From Sthenelais limicola (lineage: Eukaryota; Annelida; Polychaeta; Phyllodocida; Sigalionidae), in NCBI GenBank assembly GCA_942159475.1, contig OW804102.1:35036873-35100872 (forward strand): 64,000 nucleotides of DNA, given 5' to 3'. Of the stretch, positions 1-11,500 are shown piece by piece. How positions within the stretch are numbered: the first letter of the stretch is position 1; the number at the start of each line of letters is the position of its first letter. The notes under the pieces were generated by a model. The model made no database searches, was not told the DNA's origin, and saw only the letters and a list, made by a program, of their open reading frames with translations. The translations under genes were made by a program, and so were the position numbers.

Positions 1-378
1 TGTACAGACACTTCTCATTCACTCACATTTGATATCCTATATTGGAATATAAAAAATATCATGAATATTTCTATATCTTCAACATTTTGGGTGGGAAGTA
101 ATGGAACTGGAGTCACTTAATTGTTATGTACATTATCACTTAGAACATTGGCTTTGAATGTATTAGGGAGATATATTAAACAAAGACTGTATAGATATTT
201 TGAAGACTGGATAGTATTATGTCCTATAATAATATGCTTTGTTGAGCTAGTTCTGTAGGTGGTGAGGAGATTAACTAAGATCTAGAAATTTCTGTAATAT
301 TTTCATTTAGATTCCTGAAAATAATATGTATGGTACTATACAATATTCAATAGCATTTTTTAACAAATTGTTTCACAG
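1..378 (+). other. intron sequence upstream of the partial phosphatase exon
   Basis: AT-rich and without an exon-like block that I can support. It is presumably intron of the gene whose last two exons follow. Confidence 0.5.
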
Positions 379-3300
379 AAATTGCTGCCAGACGACAAAC
401 CTGGAATAATATTACACAATGCGAATGGCCTGGGGCCACCACTTAACTGTTCCCTGCCTGAAAACCTGCAGAGTATGTTCAGGTTCGTGGATGAGAGGTA
501 AGGAGCATATGACTTAATGTTATATCCAATAAACTTGACTTTGATGTGATGTCCATACAACCAGATACTCTTCCCTATAGCCACATATTACCCTCACCCC
601 AACTCAACCTCACACTACAAAGATAACCTGTCATTAATTGCACACCACCTGTGAAGCCTCCGATATCATACTGTTGTAATCATATCAACTTTGTGCTCAT
701 GAGATCTGAGTATTTAGATCTAAACATTTTTTTTCAAAATCTCAGGAAGTAAGTTTAAAAAAAGGACAGGGGCAGAGGATCAAGTTGTAAGTTAATACTA
801 TGGAAAGCCATTTATACTTATAACTCAAATGTACAGAATTTTAGTAATACTTTTCCTAATCTACCTAACCATATTCCTGATTAGCCTTTTCTCAGTGATC
901 TGGCATCCTATTTCAGGAAAATTGGCCCAGCTCGGCGGCCAATCCGGAATGTGCCTACTAGGTAGGCCTAGTGTTTTTCCGAAGTAGCAGGGTGTCTAGA
1001 GAATTAGATGCCAGCTCGGAGTGAATTAACAAAAGCTATGCCCCAGTCAGGAATTGATGAAGTCTAAGTAGAAATGATGGAAAGGAAAGATTAGCTAATT
1101 ATTAAAAAGCACAATTTGGGAATTTTAGGAAGTTTCCGATTTGGTTTCTAATTCTCGGCTAACCCGAAACGAAATTCCCCAGTTTGCATGCATTTTCAAT
1201 GGTGAATTCATCAGTCATTTTCTGGGTTAGCCTACTAATTCTCCCAGTTTGGGGTTAATTCATAACATGTATAAATGGCTTTCCATATAAAACAAATTGT
1301 TTATTTGGGGGTCCGACATTTCGGGCATAATTTGCCCTTTATCAAGAAATAATTGGCTTTAGAGTTATTCATGCTAAATCTCTAATTAAGTAGCTTGTAT
1401 TCTAAATATGACCTTCCAATGTAAAGGACTGAAATGTAAATCAAAGTAAAGCTCATCCTTTGTGTAATAGATTTCTATGAAAGTCTATTCAGGGCACATG
1501 CAACGAAAACTACTCTTAATGGGTGAAGGTGTACCAAAATGTAATATCTAAACCTGAATACAGACATTGTTAAAAAAAGAGTTTGAACCCTATACTGGGT
1601 ATTATAGATGGACTAGTGGGTAAATTGAGGTAATGAAGTAAACCACCAACAGAGACCTACAACTCCTAGCGGTATAAAACCATTGCAACCGTTTACAGTA
1701 ATCTGAAATACTGTTACCAGTAACAGTCACTGATACTTGTTCATGGCTGCACCCTATGTACCCCATAGAGTCCGTTATCTTGTATTAACAGCCTGAAAAG
1801 AGGAGGAGGAAACTAGAGCTGTTAATAAATCCGAAGTAAATAAATATATAATTAAACCCTACCAACTGTATTCACTCCCTATAAATTTGTTATAGGAAGT
1901 AATCTTGGAATCCACCAATTTATTGATAGTAAAACTCTAACTTCTCATATTATGTATGATGTCAAGAGTTTATCAAAATTTATCTATAGCATATTCATTA
2001 GCAAATATTAACATATAAAGTTCTCCATTGCTTCTTATGGTTGTAACATGGAATAGAAATTTAAAAAATACTTGTAAAATTCAACGTAAACATAAATGTT
2101 TTAGTCCATGCTCAATAAACTAATGACAGTAAAATGATTTCTCATTTTAATTGCACGTTCGTTCAGCGTTACACTTTAATTATTAATTGATATATTCTTG
2201 GGAATATAAATATTGAGTGACAATGGTCAGTCTATACACACGATCATTAATCATAGTTGGTATCCATTTCCCTGATAACATGGCAGTGAGACCTGTTCTA
2301 CTATCCTGGTCTACTATCAGTGATACATGAACTGAAACCAGTCAATGGCGGTACTTAGGGGGCTATCATTATTTACTTCATGGGGGGGGGGCGGTATAAA
2401 AATGTTGGCAGTCAATTGTATTTTTGAATAATATATGCTTTCAGTAGAAGCTTATCAATTGAGTTTCGATAATGTGTAATTATTCAACCATTGCCACTGA
2501 TATCCTAACGACAGGTCATCGGTCATTTACTATATATTTCGACAGGCTGTTGAATCAATAGATTATTAAAGCTGTATAATTCATGTAAATTCGACTAAAA
2601 TGTTTCCCCAAATTCATTTATAGCACGCCCCCTGGTGAGAATCAATTAAACTCTCATCAATGACCTGTTTTGATATTGGGTAGAGCATTCGGTTCTTCAA
2701 AGGGTTGTATAACCTGCACTGTGGAGATTCTGTGGAGCACGTTTGAGAACAAAATGGAGCATTTTGGTAAAAATCAATGAAAACGAGGGGAGAAGGGAGG
2801 CAGAGGGAGAGTAGGGGGAGTGTTATTTATACTGGGTTGTCAGGTATAGGTTGTATAGGTATAGGGTTTTTCACTTGTCCCCCTTTACATACAAGCATCA
2901 AATTCTTTTCTTACCTTCATATTGGAAGATTGATATTGAGATTATACAAGGATCATATCAAATATGGTTACACCAAAGGAAGTACATGATTCCAAGTTCA
3001 AATACCATAATATACAATACCATAAACTCTTAAATTGACAACATAAATAAGTTACCAATAGTTTGCAAGAGAAAATGAGAAGAGAGATGGATGTCTTTCA
3101 AATTGGGAGATCCCAATGAAACACTGACTAGGGATCGCAAAGTGAAACAAAACAATATAAAGAATAATGCACTTGAATCAAAGAGCAATCGGATGATTAT
3201 AATTGGAATTGTTAGAAAATGCTATTTGTGTATAGCTGTATATAAGATAAGATAAGATAAGATAAGTTGTCTTTTATTTGCCACTTTCAGTGAGTACAGA

Positions 3301-5571
3301 ATAGTACAAAATGAATGAATGTAAGGGGTTGACAAAAGGGTCGACATGCCTATATGATAGAGCGAAGGTACCATTTCTTCCGGCTGTTACCGAATTTGGA
3401 AGATAATTATGCTAAATAAAGAGTAAAATAAGCTAAAAACTAAAAACAGAGACAACTTGGTTAAATATGAATAACATAGGGGGGCTCTTATGAGCAACTC
3501 TTCGAGACTTGGGTAGTACAGCAACTTGGGTAGTACAACCCCAGATAGACGATATAATGAAGTGAGGAATATACAGATAGCAAGGCTGTGAGCACCAGGT
3601 CATGCAGTACAACATGAACCTTTACAAAACATTATTTTGGTTCGATGTAGATATAAAATACATTATTTCCAGAATGATATACAAGAGGATATAAATATAA
3701 TGCTAGACATATCAGGTACAGTACAGTAATAATCACGACAACATAACGATACATCTAAATGATATAAATATTGTATCCTTGTATAATCTCAATATCAATC
3801 TTCCAATATGAAGGTAAGAAAAGAATGTGATGTTTGTATGAGGTTGGGTCCTGTGTCATATGGGGTGGAGGTTGGGGTATTTACAGGAGGACCCTTTGAA
3901 TACCAGTAATGACCCTGGAGGAGAAAGGGTGCGGTGGCTAGATGAAGGTTCAAAGCCCATTTATGACCATGGAGGAGAAAGAGTATGATAGTTGAAATGG
4001 AGGGAGATATTTGAGATCTGATTGTTGGTCATTTGATGATGGTCTAATTGATCCTCCCCAGGGGTTGTGCTATAAAGCACTTGGAAGACTTTAGTCTCTA
4101 ATGAGCTAAAGTCATTAGAGACTGCCGTCTTCCAAGTACTAACAAGAGATCTGATCCTACGCACTGACTTGGGAGGTTTTTTACATTGGAAAATTATAGA
4201 AAGAAATCTAATAAAACTATTAATAAGTATTCCGAGGCAGCAGGTTTGGTGGGATGGAGGGATGGGCGGATTGGGGAAATAAATAGGATAGAAGATGGAG
4301 TGATGGACGGATCCGGGATGGCGGCAAGGGGAGCGATAGAAGAGGGATGGTGGGATGGAGTGATGGGACAAATGGTGGGCGGTGGGTGGTGGGTGGTGGG
4401 TGGTGGGTAGTGGGATGAAAGTGTGGTGGAGGGATGAAGGGGGAAGAGGGATGGTGGGTGGTGGGATGGGGGGATGGTAGGATGGAGGGATAGAGGGATG
4501 GAGGGACGGTGGGTGGTGGGATGGTAGGATGGAGGGATAGAGGGATGGAGGGATGGTGGGTGGTGGGATGGGGGGATGGTAGGATGGAGGGATAGAGGGA
4601 TGGAGGGATGGTGGGTGGTGGGATGGGGGGATTGTAGGATGGAGGGATAGAGGGATGGAGGGATGGTGGGTGGTGGGATGGGGGATGGTAGGATGGAGGG
4701 ATGGTGGATGGAGGGATGAAGGGATGGTGGATGGAGGGATAGAGGGATGGAGGGATGGTGGGTGGTGGGATGAAAGTGGGACAGAGGGCTGAAGGCGGGT
4801 GGAGGGATGGGTGGTGGTGGGATGAAAGTAGGGTGGAGGGATGAAAGGGGGTGGAGGGATGGTGGGTGGGTAGTAGAGGATCAGGACAGGAGGGATGAAA
4901 GTGGGGAAAGATGAGGATAGTGAGATAAAGGGGGAAAGGACAGGGGATGGTGTGCGAAAGGGAAAAAAGGATTGGGGTTGGTGGGTCATTGTTATTGTGA
5001 CCCTTGTCATGGACAATGTTTATGAAATAAATTGTGTATAACTGAATGATTGTTCTCAGTAATAAAGAGATGGTGGGACATTGTTATTGTGACCCTTGTC
5101 ATGGACAATATTTATTAAAATCAATTGTGTATAACTGAATGATTGTTTTCAGTAATAAAGAGATGTAATAATCAAAATTGTTATGAATATCAAGGCACTC
5201 TTGAAAGAACTGTGTTGACCTTTTCTCTACTATTGTAACTGTATTTTAAAAAGGAAATAAAAACAACCATTATTAAATTTATATGCTAAGGTACCATCAT
5301 ACGATAATAGCTACAGTATAGGTAATTGAAGTCATAGAAACGTTTTACATAACTATATGCCGTAAAATGTTCATCAATTATATTTGTTGAGATAATATTT
5401 GTATTGATCATAGAATAAATCATCCACAACAGAAAAGCATCTATTCTTATAATTACAATGATGTTTCGTCACTATTTCAGGTACGGGTCCTTAGAAGATT
5501 ACCTGGAGTCGCAGGGATTTGGGCGGGAGGAACAGGAGAAGCTGCGACAGAATATAGCGATGAAGGACTGA
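379..5571 (+). CDS. C-terminal two exons of a Y_phosphatase3-like tyrosine phosphatase (partial)
   Basis: Two exons are visible: 379-497 and 5481-5571. The acceptor is a TTTCACAG at 371-378, the donor is GTAAGG at 498, the second acceptor is TATTTCAG ending at 5480, and TGA is at 5569-5571. The frame is kept across the 4983-bp intron because a split AGG codon joins the exons. The 69-residue tail contains F-x-D-E-R-Y-G-S-x-E-x-Y-L, then a G-F-x-x-E-E-x-x-x-L-R motif. This is the pattern that closes the Y_phosphatase3 family (MptpB-like phosphatases with a CxxGKDR loop). The catalytic part lies left of the window, so activity cannot be judged. AATAAA signals follow at 5815-5820 and 5998-6003. 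The family call rests on the tail only. Confidence 0.55.
799..1287. mobile_element. 489-bp terminal-inverted-repeat element in the phosphatase intron
   Basis: The left end TATGGAAAGCCATTTATAC is matched by the inverted right end GTATAAATGGCTTTCCATA. There is no coding content, so this looks like a non-autonomous DNA transposon. Superfamily not recognised. Confidence 0.6.
2886..3841. repeat. wide inverted repeat, about 68-bp arms
   Basis: The left arm 2886-2953 and right arm 3774-3841 are near-perfect reverse complements around a spacer of about 820 bp. The spacer holds a reversed copy of the TTATC-tailed retroposon at 3244-3390. It could be a DNA transposon carrying a nested insertion. Confidence 0.6.
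3244..3390 (-). mobile_element. TTATC-tailed retroposon copy
   Basis: Read on the minus strand it starts near AACAGCCGGAAGAAATGG and ends in four to five TTATC units. It matches 33848-33998 over its full length of about 145 bp. A simple-repeat 3' tail and no inverted ends indicate a SINE or the 3' end of a LINE. Confidence 0.65.
4076..4140. repeat. 65-bp hairpin
   Basis: CTTGGAAGAC then AGTCTCTAATGA on the left pair with TCATTAGAGACT then GTCTTCCAAG on the right around a 7-base loop. It lies in the phosphatase intron next to the G-rich minisatellite. It is probably a fold-back repeat. Confidence 0.65.
4240..4890. repeat. G-rich minisatellite of GGGATGGAGGGATGG-type units
   Basis: About 650 bp of GGATGG, GGGATAGA and GGTGGGTGGT variants, with larger units of roughly 55-60 bp repeated several times. 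The plus strand is almost free of C. The minus strand therefore reads as a long Pro/Ser/His/Ile frame, which is an artefact of the repeat. It lies within the phosphatase intron. Confidence 0.85.
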
Positions 5572-6297
5572 GCTCATCTCTACTTCTCCCAGTTTTCTAC
5601 CAGCGACAATATCTTTCCACTGCGATTCGTTTTTCCTAGCTGATAATGTCACTATGATTTAATTTTGATTTAATAGCCCTATTTAATTGATATATCATTC
5701 TTATCAGTATCAATCGAATCCATGACATATATGAATATTTATGACATTTAAATATATTGGCTGTCAAGGCTGTGATGATCCACAATGTGTGGCTAAATAT
5801 GTAGATTAGAAAGCAATAAACATTGAACAGTTGACATCACTCTATTATACTTGTTGCAAATGAAATGATATGACCTTTTTCCTGGGAGACATTATAAATC
5901 TGATTTTGAATGCTTATATAGGAAATCAACTCTATTCTCTAATTAATACTGTATGTATTTAGAATCAAGTTATGTAATGAACCATTAAATACTTCGAAAT
6001 AAAAATCCCTTTTATTTGCCCTATTATACCTGTTCACCACAACGCGATTTTTTAACCATCGGATGGCTATCAGACGGATCAGATTGGTATCCGATAATAT
6101 ACAAAACACATTATTAAATGATCATTTCAATCCAATCCTATAATAATAAATCGGTCGGATTGTCATCCGATTTTTTTGGCGTAGAATGAAAGATAAAGCA
6201 CACAGATTTTGATTTTTCAAGTCTTTTATTTATGAATGTTTTTTACTCCTCAAAACACAAGTAGGTAGTATATGTGTGTACAGTTCTGCTGTTAAGC

Positions 6298-6365
6298 TTA
6301 GCTACCAATAACGACCAGGACTAGGGTAGATGCACCAACTAGCACTAAACCAAAGATCATTCCTT
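6298..6365 (-). CDS. candidate terminal exon coding a hydrophobic C-terminal tail
   Basis: On the minus strand a good acceptor (TTCGTCTTATTTAG) precedes 68 nt that read G-M-I-F-G-L-V-L-V-G-A-S-T-L-V-L-V-V-I-G-S and stop (TAA, 6298-6300). An AATAAA for the same strand follows at 6225-6230. About 18 hydrophobic residues running to the last amino acid, with no charged tail, fit a GPI-attachment signal or a tail anchor. Upstream exons were not found, so the gene is unidentified and could be a chance open frame. Confidence 0.35.
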
Positions 6366-7444
6366 CTAAATAAGACGAATAAATTGAAATTGGGAATAAG
6401 ACGACCCATCAATGACATGAAATAACCTGCTGAAATATTTTGACCTAATGAAACTTCCAGCTATTCATAGGCTTTTCGTAAGGCTAATTCCAGACAAAGC
6501 TAAAACTAAAATTCCATTTTGAATAATTTTATTTACCAAGAATTAGAGGGATCCTCCACTCGGTTTATGATAAGTTCTGAAATCTGCCGTAAAATTGCAA
6601 ACTATCAGGAAAAATGGTTTTGCCACAATAATACCAAAGATTCTTCTGGAGAGATAGTCACATATCTATTAAGACTTGTGTAAGATTATAACAAACCAGG
6701 ATTTAAACTCCAGGCAAATAGTATTTTACCACATAATTAACGATAGTCAAATAGGTACGTGGGAAGATGCACTGGGTGATATAATAGGGTGTGCCCCTAT
6801 CAATATATACTTCTATAAAATGAATGAATCCTTAGATTCCTACTTACTAATAATTTTTAATATGTTCTGCTGAAGATAGAACGATGCAGCAGTGTAACAT
6901 GGACACGAACTGCCTGGACAAATGCCACGAACACTGGCTGAATCTCAGACACAAAACCTCGAAAACATTGATTTAATTTTAACAATAAATTATACAGGCA
7001 ATATTTATCACTATAGATGAATATATATATGCAACGACAGGGATTCAACCACTTTATCAGTAACTTTGATCATAGCACAGCCAGTTTACAAGAAAAGTCA
7101 ATATAGAATATTGTAGTTGTATGATGCTTTACCAGACCGTGTAGTTCAGCTCTTATAGCTGATCTCCCACAGGATGCAAGTCGGTTCATTTCCCAAAAAT
7201 ACTGAAAATTGTCTAGAAAAAATACGAGTAAATCGCCAAACATTTTATCCCCCCCCCCCCCCCCCCCACAAAAAAAAATAACAAAAAAAAAAAGAGAAAA
7301 GAGGGAGATTTGACATTTGGAACTTTTAAAAAATACTCGACTAGCATCCCTGCTTCCAATAACTTCTAGGGTAGTTTAAGCTATCTGGTCTATTGCTGAT
7401 CACGATGCGAGGAAACACACTATAGCGGGTTATACCCTACACTT

Positions 7445-7705
7445 TTGAAATATTAGGGAGGTTCAGCAAGGCTAAGCTATTACGCAAACGTAAACGTATC
7501 TGTATCTCTGATATACAAACATACATTAAAAGGAAGAAATAAGTTCAGCAAAACATGGCGAGGAAAATGTTACGTAAGATATCAAGCAAAATGTTTGATC
7601 TCATAATTTATTTTGTATACATAAAAATGCGACGTAATTCGCAAAAAAAAGATAGGGATACGGTTACGTAATTCAGATAGGTTTGCTTCGCGGAACCTCC
7701 CTATT
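7445..7705. mobile_element. inverted-repeat DNA element, about 260 bp
   Basis: The left end ATTAGGGAGGTTCAGC is matched inverted by GCGGAACCTCCCTATTA at the right. The interior, including the ACGTAAACG and TATCTCTGATA motifs, reappears reversed at about 62270-62478. Confidence 0.55.
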
Positions 7706-7872
7706 AACAATGGATCTTCAGTCCGCCATTGACAACCCAGTCAGCGAGCGCCGGGGTGGAAGAGAAAAAGTGCACCCGCCCTTGGCGGGATTCGAACCCA
7801 CAACCCACATGCAGCATGATGGCCCTGCGTCCAAAACCAGCACCTCCCACCAACCACTGGTACCATCTTGAC
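7706..7872 (-). mobile_element. tRNA-derived SINE-like sequence with B box
   Basis: Read on the minus strand it carries GGGTTCGAATCCC (7787-7799), a textbook RNA polymerase III B box. About 50 bp upstream lies a region resembling a diverged A box (AGTGGTTGGTGGG). No cloverleaf can be built confidently, so it is read as a tRNA-derived retroposon head and not as a working tRNA gene. Confidence 0.5.
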
Positions 7873-8092
7873 CCAGGGCGTCAAAAAATGTACAATCGAC
7901 AGCTCTACGCATTAACTAAATTCTGCTAAATAAGGTTGAACATGAATGAACATTATAGGTATATCTGAATAGATTTGGTATTGGATAAATCTGTTAGGTT
8001 TTGTTGAAACTACTTTTAAACATCAATTTTGTCTTGAATTTGAGATGATTGAAGGCGAATTGTACATTTTCCCATGCCCTAACCCATAGAAC
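7873..8092 (-). mobile_element. diverged copy of the 240-bp GGGTCAGA MITE
   Basis: AAAATGTACAAT at the left and AATTGTACATTTTC at the right are the family subterminal motifs. The middle shows the GAATTTACTAAAT-like and GGTTGAAC motifs of the better copies at 9557 and 61759. The outer ends are worn. Confidence 0.5.
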
Positions 8093-8567
8093 AAAAAAAA
8101 AACCCAGTGAGGTAGAGATAAGGATGCTATCACCTCAGTCAGTAAATGGTATAGACTTGGCATTATGTAAAAAATGTATTTTAAATTTAATCATCGACAT
8201 AATATATACAACAAGCATGTCAGTTACTACGATAGCAGCAATATCACATAAATTGATTACACTGATGAGGTTGCTTTTGTTATTTATGATAATGTATTGA
8301 TATTACAATTTTCTCTGTAAGATCGTCATTAGAGTCTATTGCATTTTTACTGTAACTTTGCACTGCAAACAGTATACTTTTGATGAATGAAGATGAAACG
8401 AAACTTTAAGAGGATGGATATGATAGCTACAAACGAAAACCTCAGTTTTACTGTCGATTATGATTGAATAAACGTTTAACAGCAACAACTACTTTGCAAG
8501 GCAAAGGCTCAAATATCCATTTTCTTTGCCGAGTAGCACATTTCCCTAATAGATTAACATTATTTTA

Positions 8568-11500
8568 TTATGATAATAACTGTGTGGTCTCTTCTATACT
8601 TGTGGGTAAAGGTTGCAATGGTTGTATGTCTTCTAACCCAGGAGTAATCGTTCCATCGGATCTAGCAGAAGAAGGTAGTCCGAAAGCATTGCTGGGAAAA
8701 CTAGTTACACTATGTGCCTGTGGACCTAACATGGGAGGTATCTCTGAACTGTTGCCGGTCAGATCTGAAGGCAAGTAAAACCGGTCTCTAGAATCAGCAC
8801 AGTGGCTTGAGGAAGCCCCTGGACGGTAGTCGTGAACTGAGGAGTATTCTGTGTCGGGCTCCGACTCAGCGTAGCGTTCAGAACCCATGTAGTGCGAGTC
8901 AGAGGCAGCATACTCCGAGTGACCGAAGTCCGACTGGGCATATTCCGACTGGGCATAGTCCGATTCCGAATACATAACTGAAGTACCAGTGTTTGACTCG
9001 ATCTCCATCTCCGAGCAGTCGTTCTCGCCGCAGGTTTCCGACCCACCATCCATCTCATTCTCTTTGTTATTGTCTCTGTTGTCGTCGTGGAGATGGTGCA
9101 ACGTCTCCATGTGCTGAGAGAACTTGCCTTGTGGTAGTTTAAGAGCAACCTCCCCCAACATCTCCAAGTTGTAGGAGAAATCGGCCTCGTTGGATGCATT
9201 GGAGGAGTTTAAGAAGGCAGCAGCAGCGGCCGCCCCTAAGCGAGAGGGTTCCGGGGTGGAGGTTCGCATGCGCGACGACGTGCCTGTCGTCGAGACTGAG
9301 TCGTCATCGTCGTCATCTTCCTCATCGTCGTCGTCGGCGTCGTCCACTTCGTCAGGGTTCTCTCCGTCGACGGGGGGCGGGGCGGAGGGGTCTGTGGGGT
9401 CGCCGTGCAGGTGAATCTTGTCCTTGAGAAGTTGCTGAGTCAGCTCGATGCTCTCGTAGCGGATGGTCTGCAGCCGGAATATCCCATCCTCGTGCATCTT
9501 ATACCTGCCATGATAAACCAGCAACTTATTCAAGAATCAGAGAGGAATGTTTATACATGGGTCAGATTTTTAGAAATGTACAATTCATCTTCACCAATCC
9601 TCTCAAATAACCCGAATTTCTGACGAAAATAAAGTTCAAAATACAGCTCAACCTAACCAAACAGATTGCTAGAATCACTGCAACGCTGAATATACTCGGA
9701 TTTACCTAGTATTGACCAAATTGCAGCCTTATTTAGCAGAATTTACTAAATATGTACGGCTGCCAATTGTACATTTTCTGAAAATCTGACCCATATACTA
9801 ATGGATGCTAAACCCTTACTGGAATTGAAGCTATATTTATGAATTTTCATTATTTTATTCGTCAATTGTCTTAGTACTACTTGTAGAAAGTCTTATGTGA
9901 TACAATTTTGTTTATACAGTGGAACCTCGCTATTAAGACCACCCTTGGGACTGAATGACTATTGGTCTCATAGCAAGGTGGTCTCTTTAGAGGGCTCTAA
10001 ATCTAAGAGGGAATAATTTGGGACTGAGAAAACTGGTCTTAACAGAGGGGTGGTCTCTATTATGAGGTGGTCTTTATGTGAGGTTCCACTGTACATATAC
10101 TCGGTCAGACATATTTTTCCATAAATCCTTAGTATCAAGTTTATGACAAATAAGACATATCACATGTCATTCGTCAATAAAATTTATTTTTAAAAAAAAT
10201 AAAAAAATATCATTCGTCAATCAAATTTATTTAAAAAAAAAATATAAAAAATGAGCAAGTGAAGGCTGATGATACACACCTGAATCGACGATGGCCAGAG
10301 GGCCACTTGAATTTGTGCCATTTCTTGAGGTGACCAGTGAGGTTTGTGCCGCGAGTGAAGTTCTTCCCACATAAGTGACATTGATAGCGAGTCTCTGCGA
10401 TTCCCTGAGGTAGAGTACATCAGAATTAATAAAGTAATCTTTGTAAGGTGATATTATACAAGAAGTTGGTTACTTTTGCATACTGATGAAGATTAGAAAG
10501 TTCAGGTAAATTAAGGACAAACGTGCACATGCAATATTTTAAGTGACTGGAACCAACGAGTTGGTCAACTGTGTTATTAGACATGCTTTTAATGATATAA
10601 ATAGAAAACATTTTGGGGTCATAAAGTTGAGTTTCGACCGTAATCTTGGAAAAGAAGCATTGGTTGCCATGACAACCACACGTAACTCACTAGTTAAATA
10701 CGCACTATGCGTAACTCACTCTAGACACGTGGTTTTCAGAGCAATGCGTGTATAATAAAGCTGCATTGGTCTAGTTATAATATTGAATTAACTTGGAAAT
10801 GATGCGAAATTATATCGCTGCAGCATCAAAGTGCGACATTTATCGAATAAGCGCGATAATATCGCACCCCAAAATGATCCTGAGCGGCTACGTTTTTACT
10901 CATTAAGCTGGGGGTATCTATAAATTGATATACCGCGTTGTCAGTCATCTGTATCCTCAGCCATATCTCTATTATATGGCATTATTTACCTTATGATATA
11001 TGAAAAACTAAAAAAAAAAATTGTATTGATCGAACGACGAGGCTGTATGTACTGGAAATTTTATTTTGGACTTCATGTAGAATCTTCCATTAAAAAGTAA
11101 TTAGTTTACTTTTGCAGACTAAAACTATAACTGCACGTTTGTCGTGCTAAGGACCATCTGTAAATCTATGGTACATAAGTATGGCTATTATATGGAATGT
11201 ATTTTTTTTCTACTTAAGCTTAAAACATCATTGTTAACCTATCAATGTGAACCTTTAGTAGATAAAAATTTAGTATTCCCTTATTAAAACTGTCATATGG
11301 ACACCTCTATTCCTATATCCAAAATGTCCAAGCGTTAAAAAATCCTAGCTCAGCATCCATTAGTCAGTTAGTTTAGTTAGACACAGCAGTGGGCAGGACA
11401 CCCCGGGAGGACACCATGCCCACGTCATAATAATGTTTCAGTGTACGATCGCTTGCATTTCGTACTTGATCACTCTTATTTTTTACTTTGCTGTATAAAC

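Larger units (their letters stand above)
5572..8567. other. interval between the phosphatase gene and HINFP
   Basis: Holds the phosphatase 3' UTR and two AATAAA signals, a degenerate inverted repeat at about 6042-6182 built on CATCCGAT/ATCGGATG, and a candidate minus-strand terminal exon at 6298-6365. It also has a poly-C run at about 7251-7267, a DNA element at 7445-7705, a tRNA-like retroposon at 7706-7872 and a diverged MITE at 7873-8092. The HINFP 3' UTR should begin at 8567, but I see no clear polyadenylation signal for it. Confidence 0.6.

Noticed and set aside
3961..5016. A 351-codon minus-strand frame rich in Pro, Ser and His
   Set aside because: It is the C-rich strand of the GGGATGG minisatellite. 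The repeating His-Pro-Ser-Ile-Pro pattern follows from the DNA repeat, and there is no domain or splice context.
6876..6978. Cys-containing + strand frame (C-N-M-D-T-N-C-L-D-K-C) after an acceptor-like GCTGAAG
   Set aside because: Somewhat GC-richer than its surroundings, but only about 30 codons, with a weak acceptor, no partner exon and an open complementary strand. Too little to call.
7787..7870. Possible tRNA gene on the minus strand
   Set aside because: The B box is perfect, but no acceptor stem or anticodon arm pairs convincingly and the A box is poor. A tRNA-derived SINE is the better reading.
8759..9199. A 146-codon frame on the minus strand overlapping HINFP exon 9
   Set aside because: It is a shifted frame of the HINFP tail. 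The HINFP frame continues the zinc-finger protein with matching phase.
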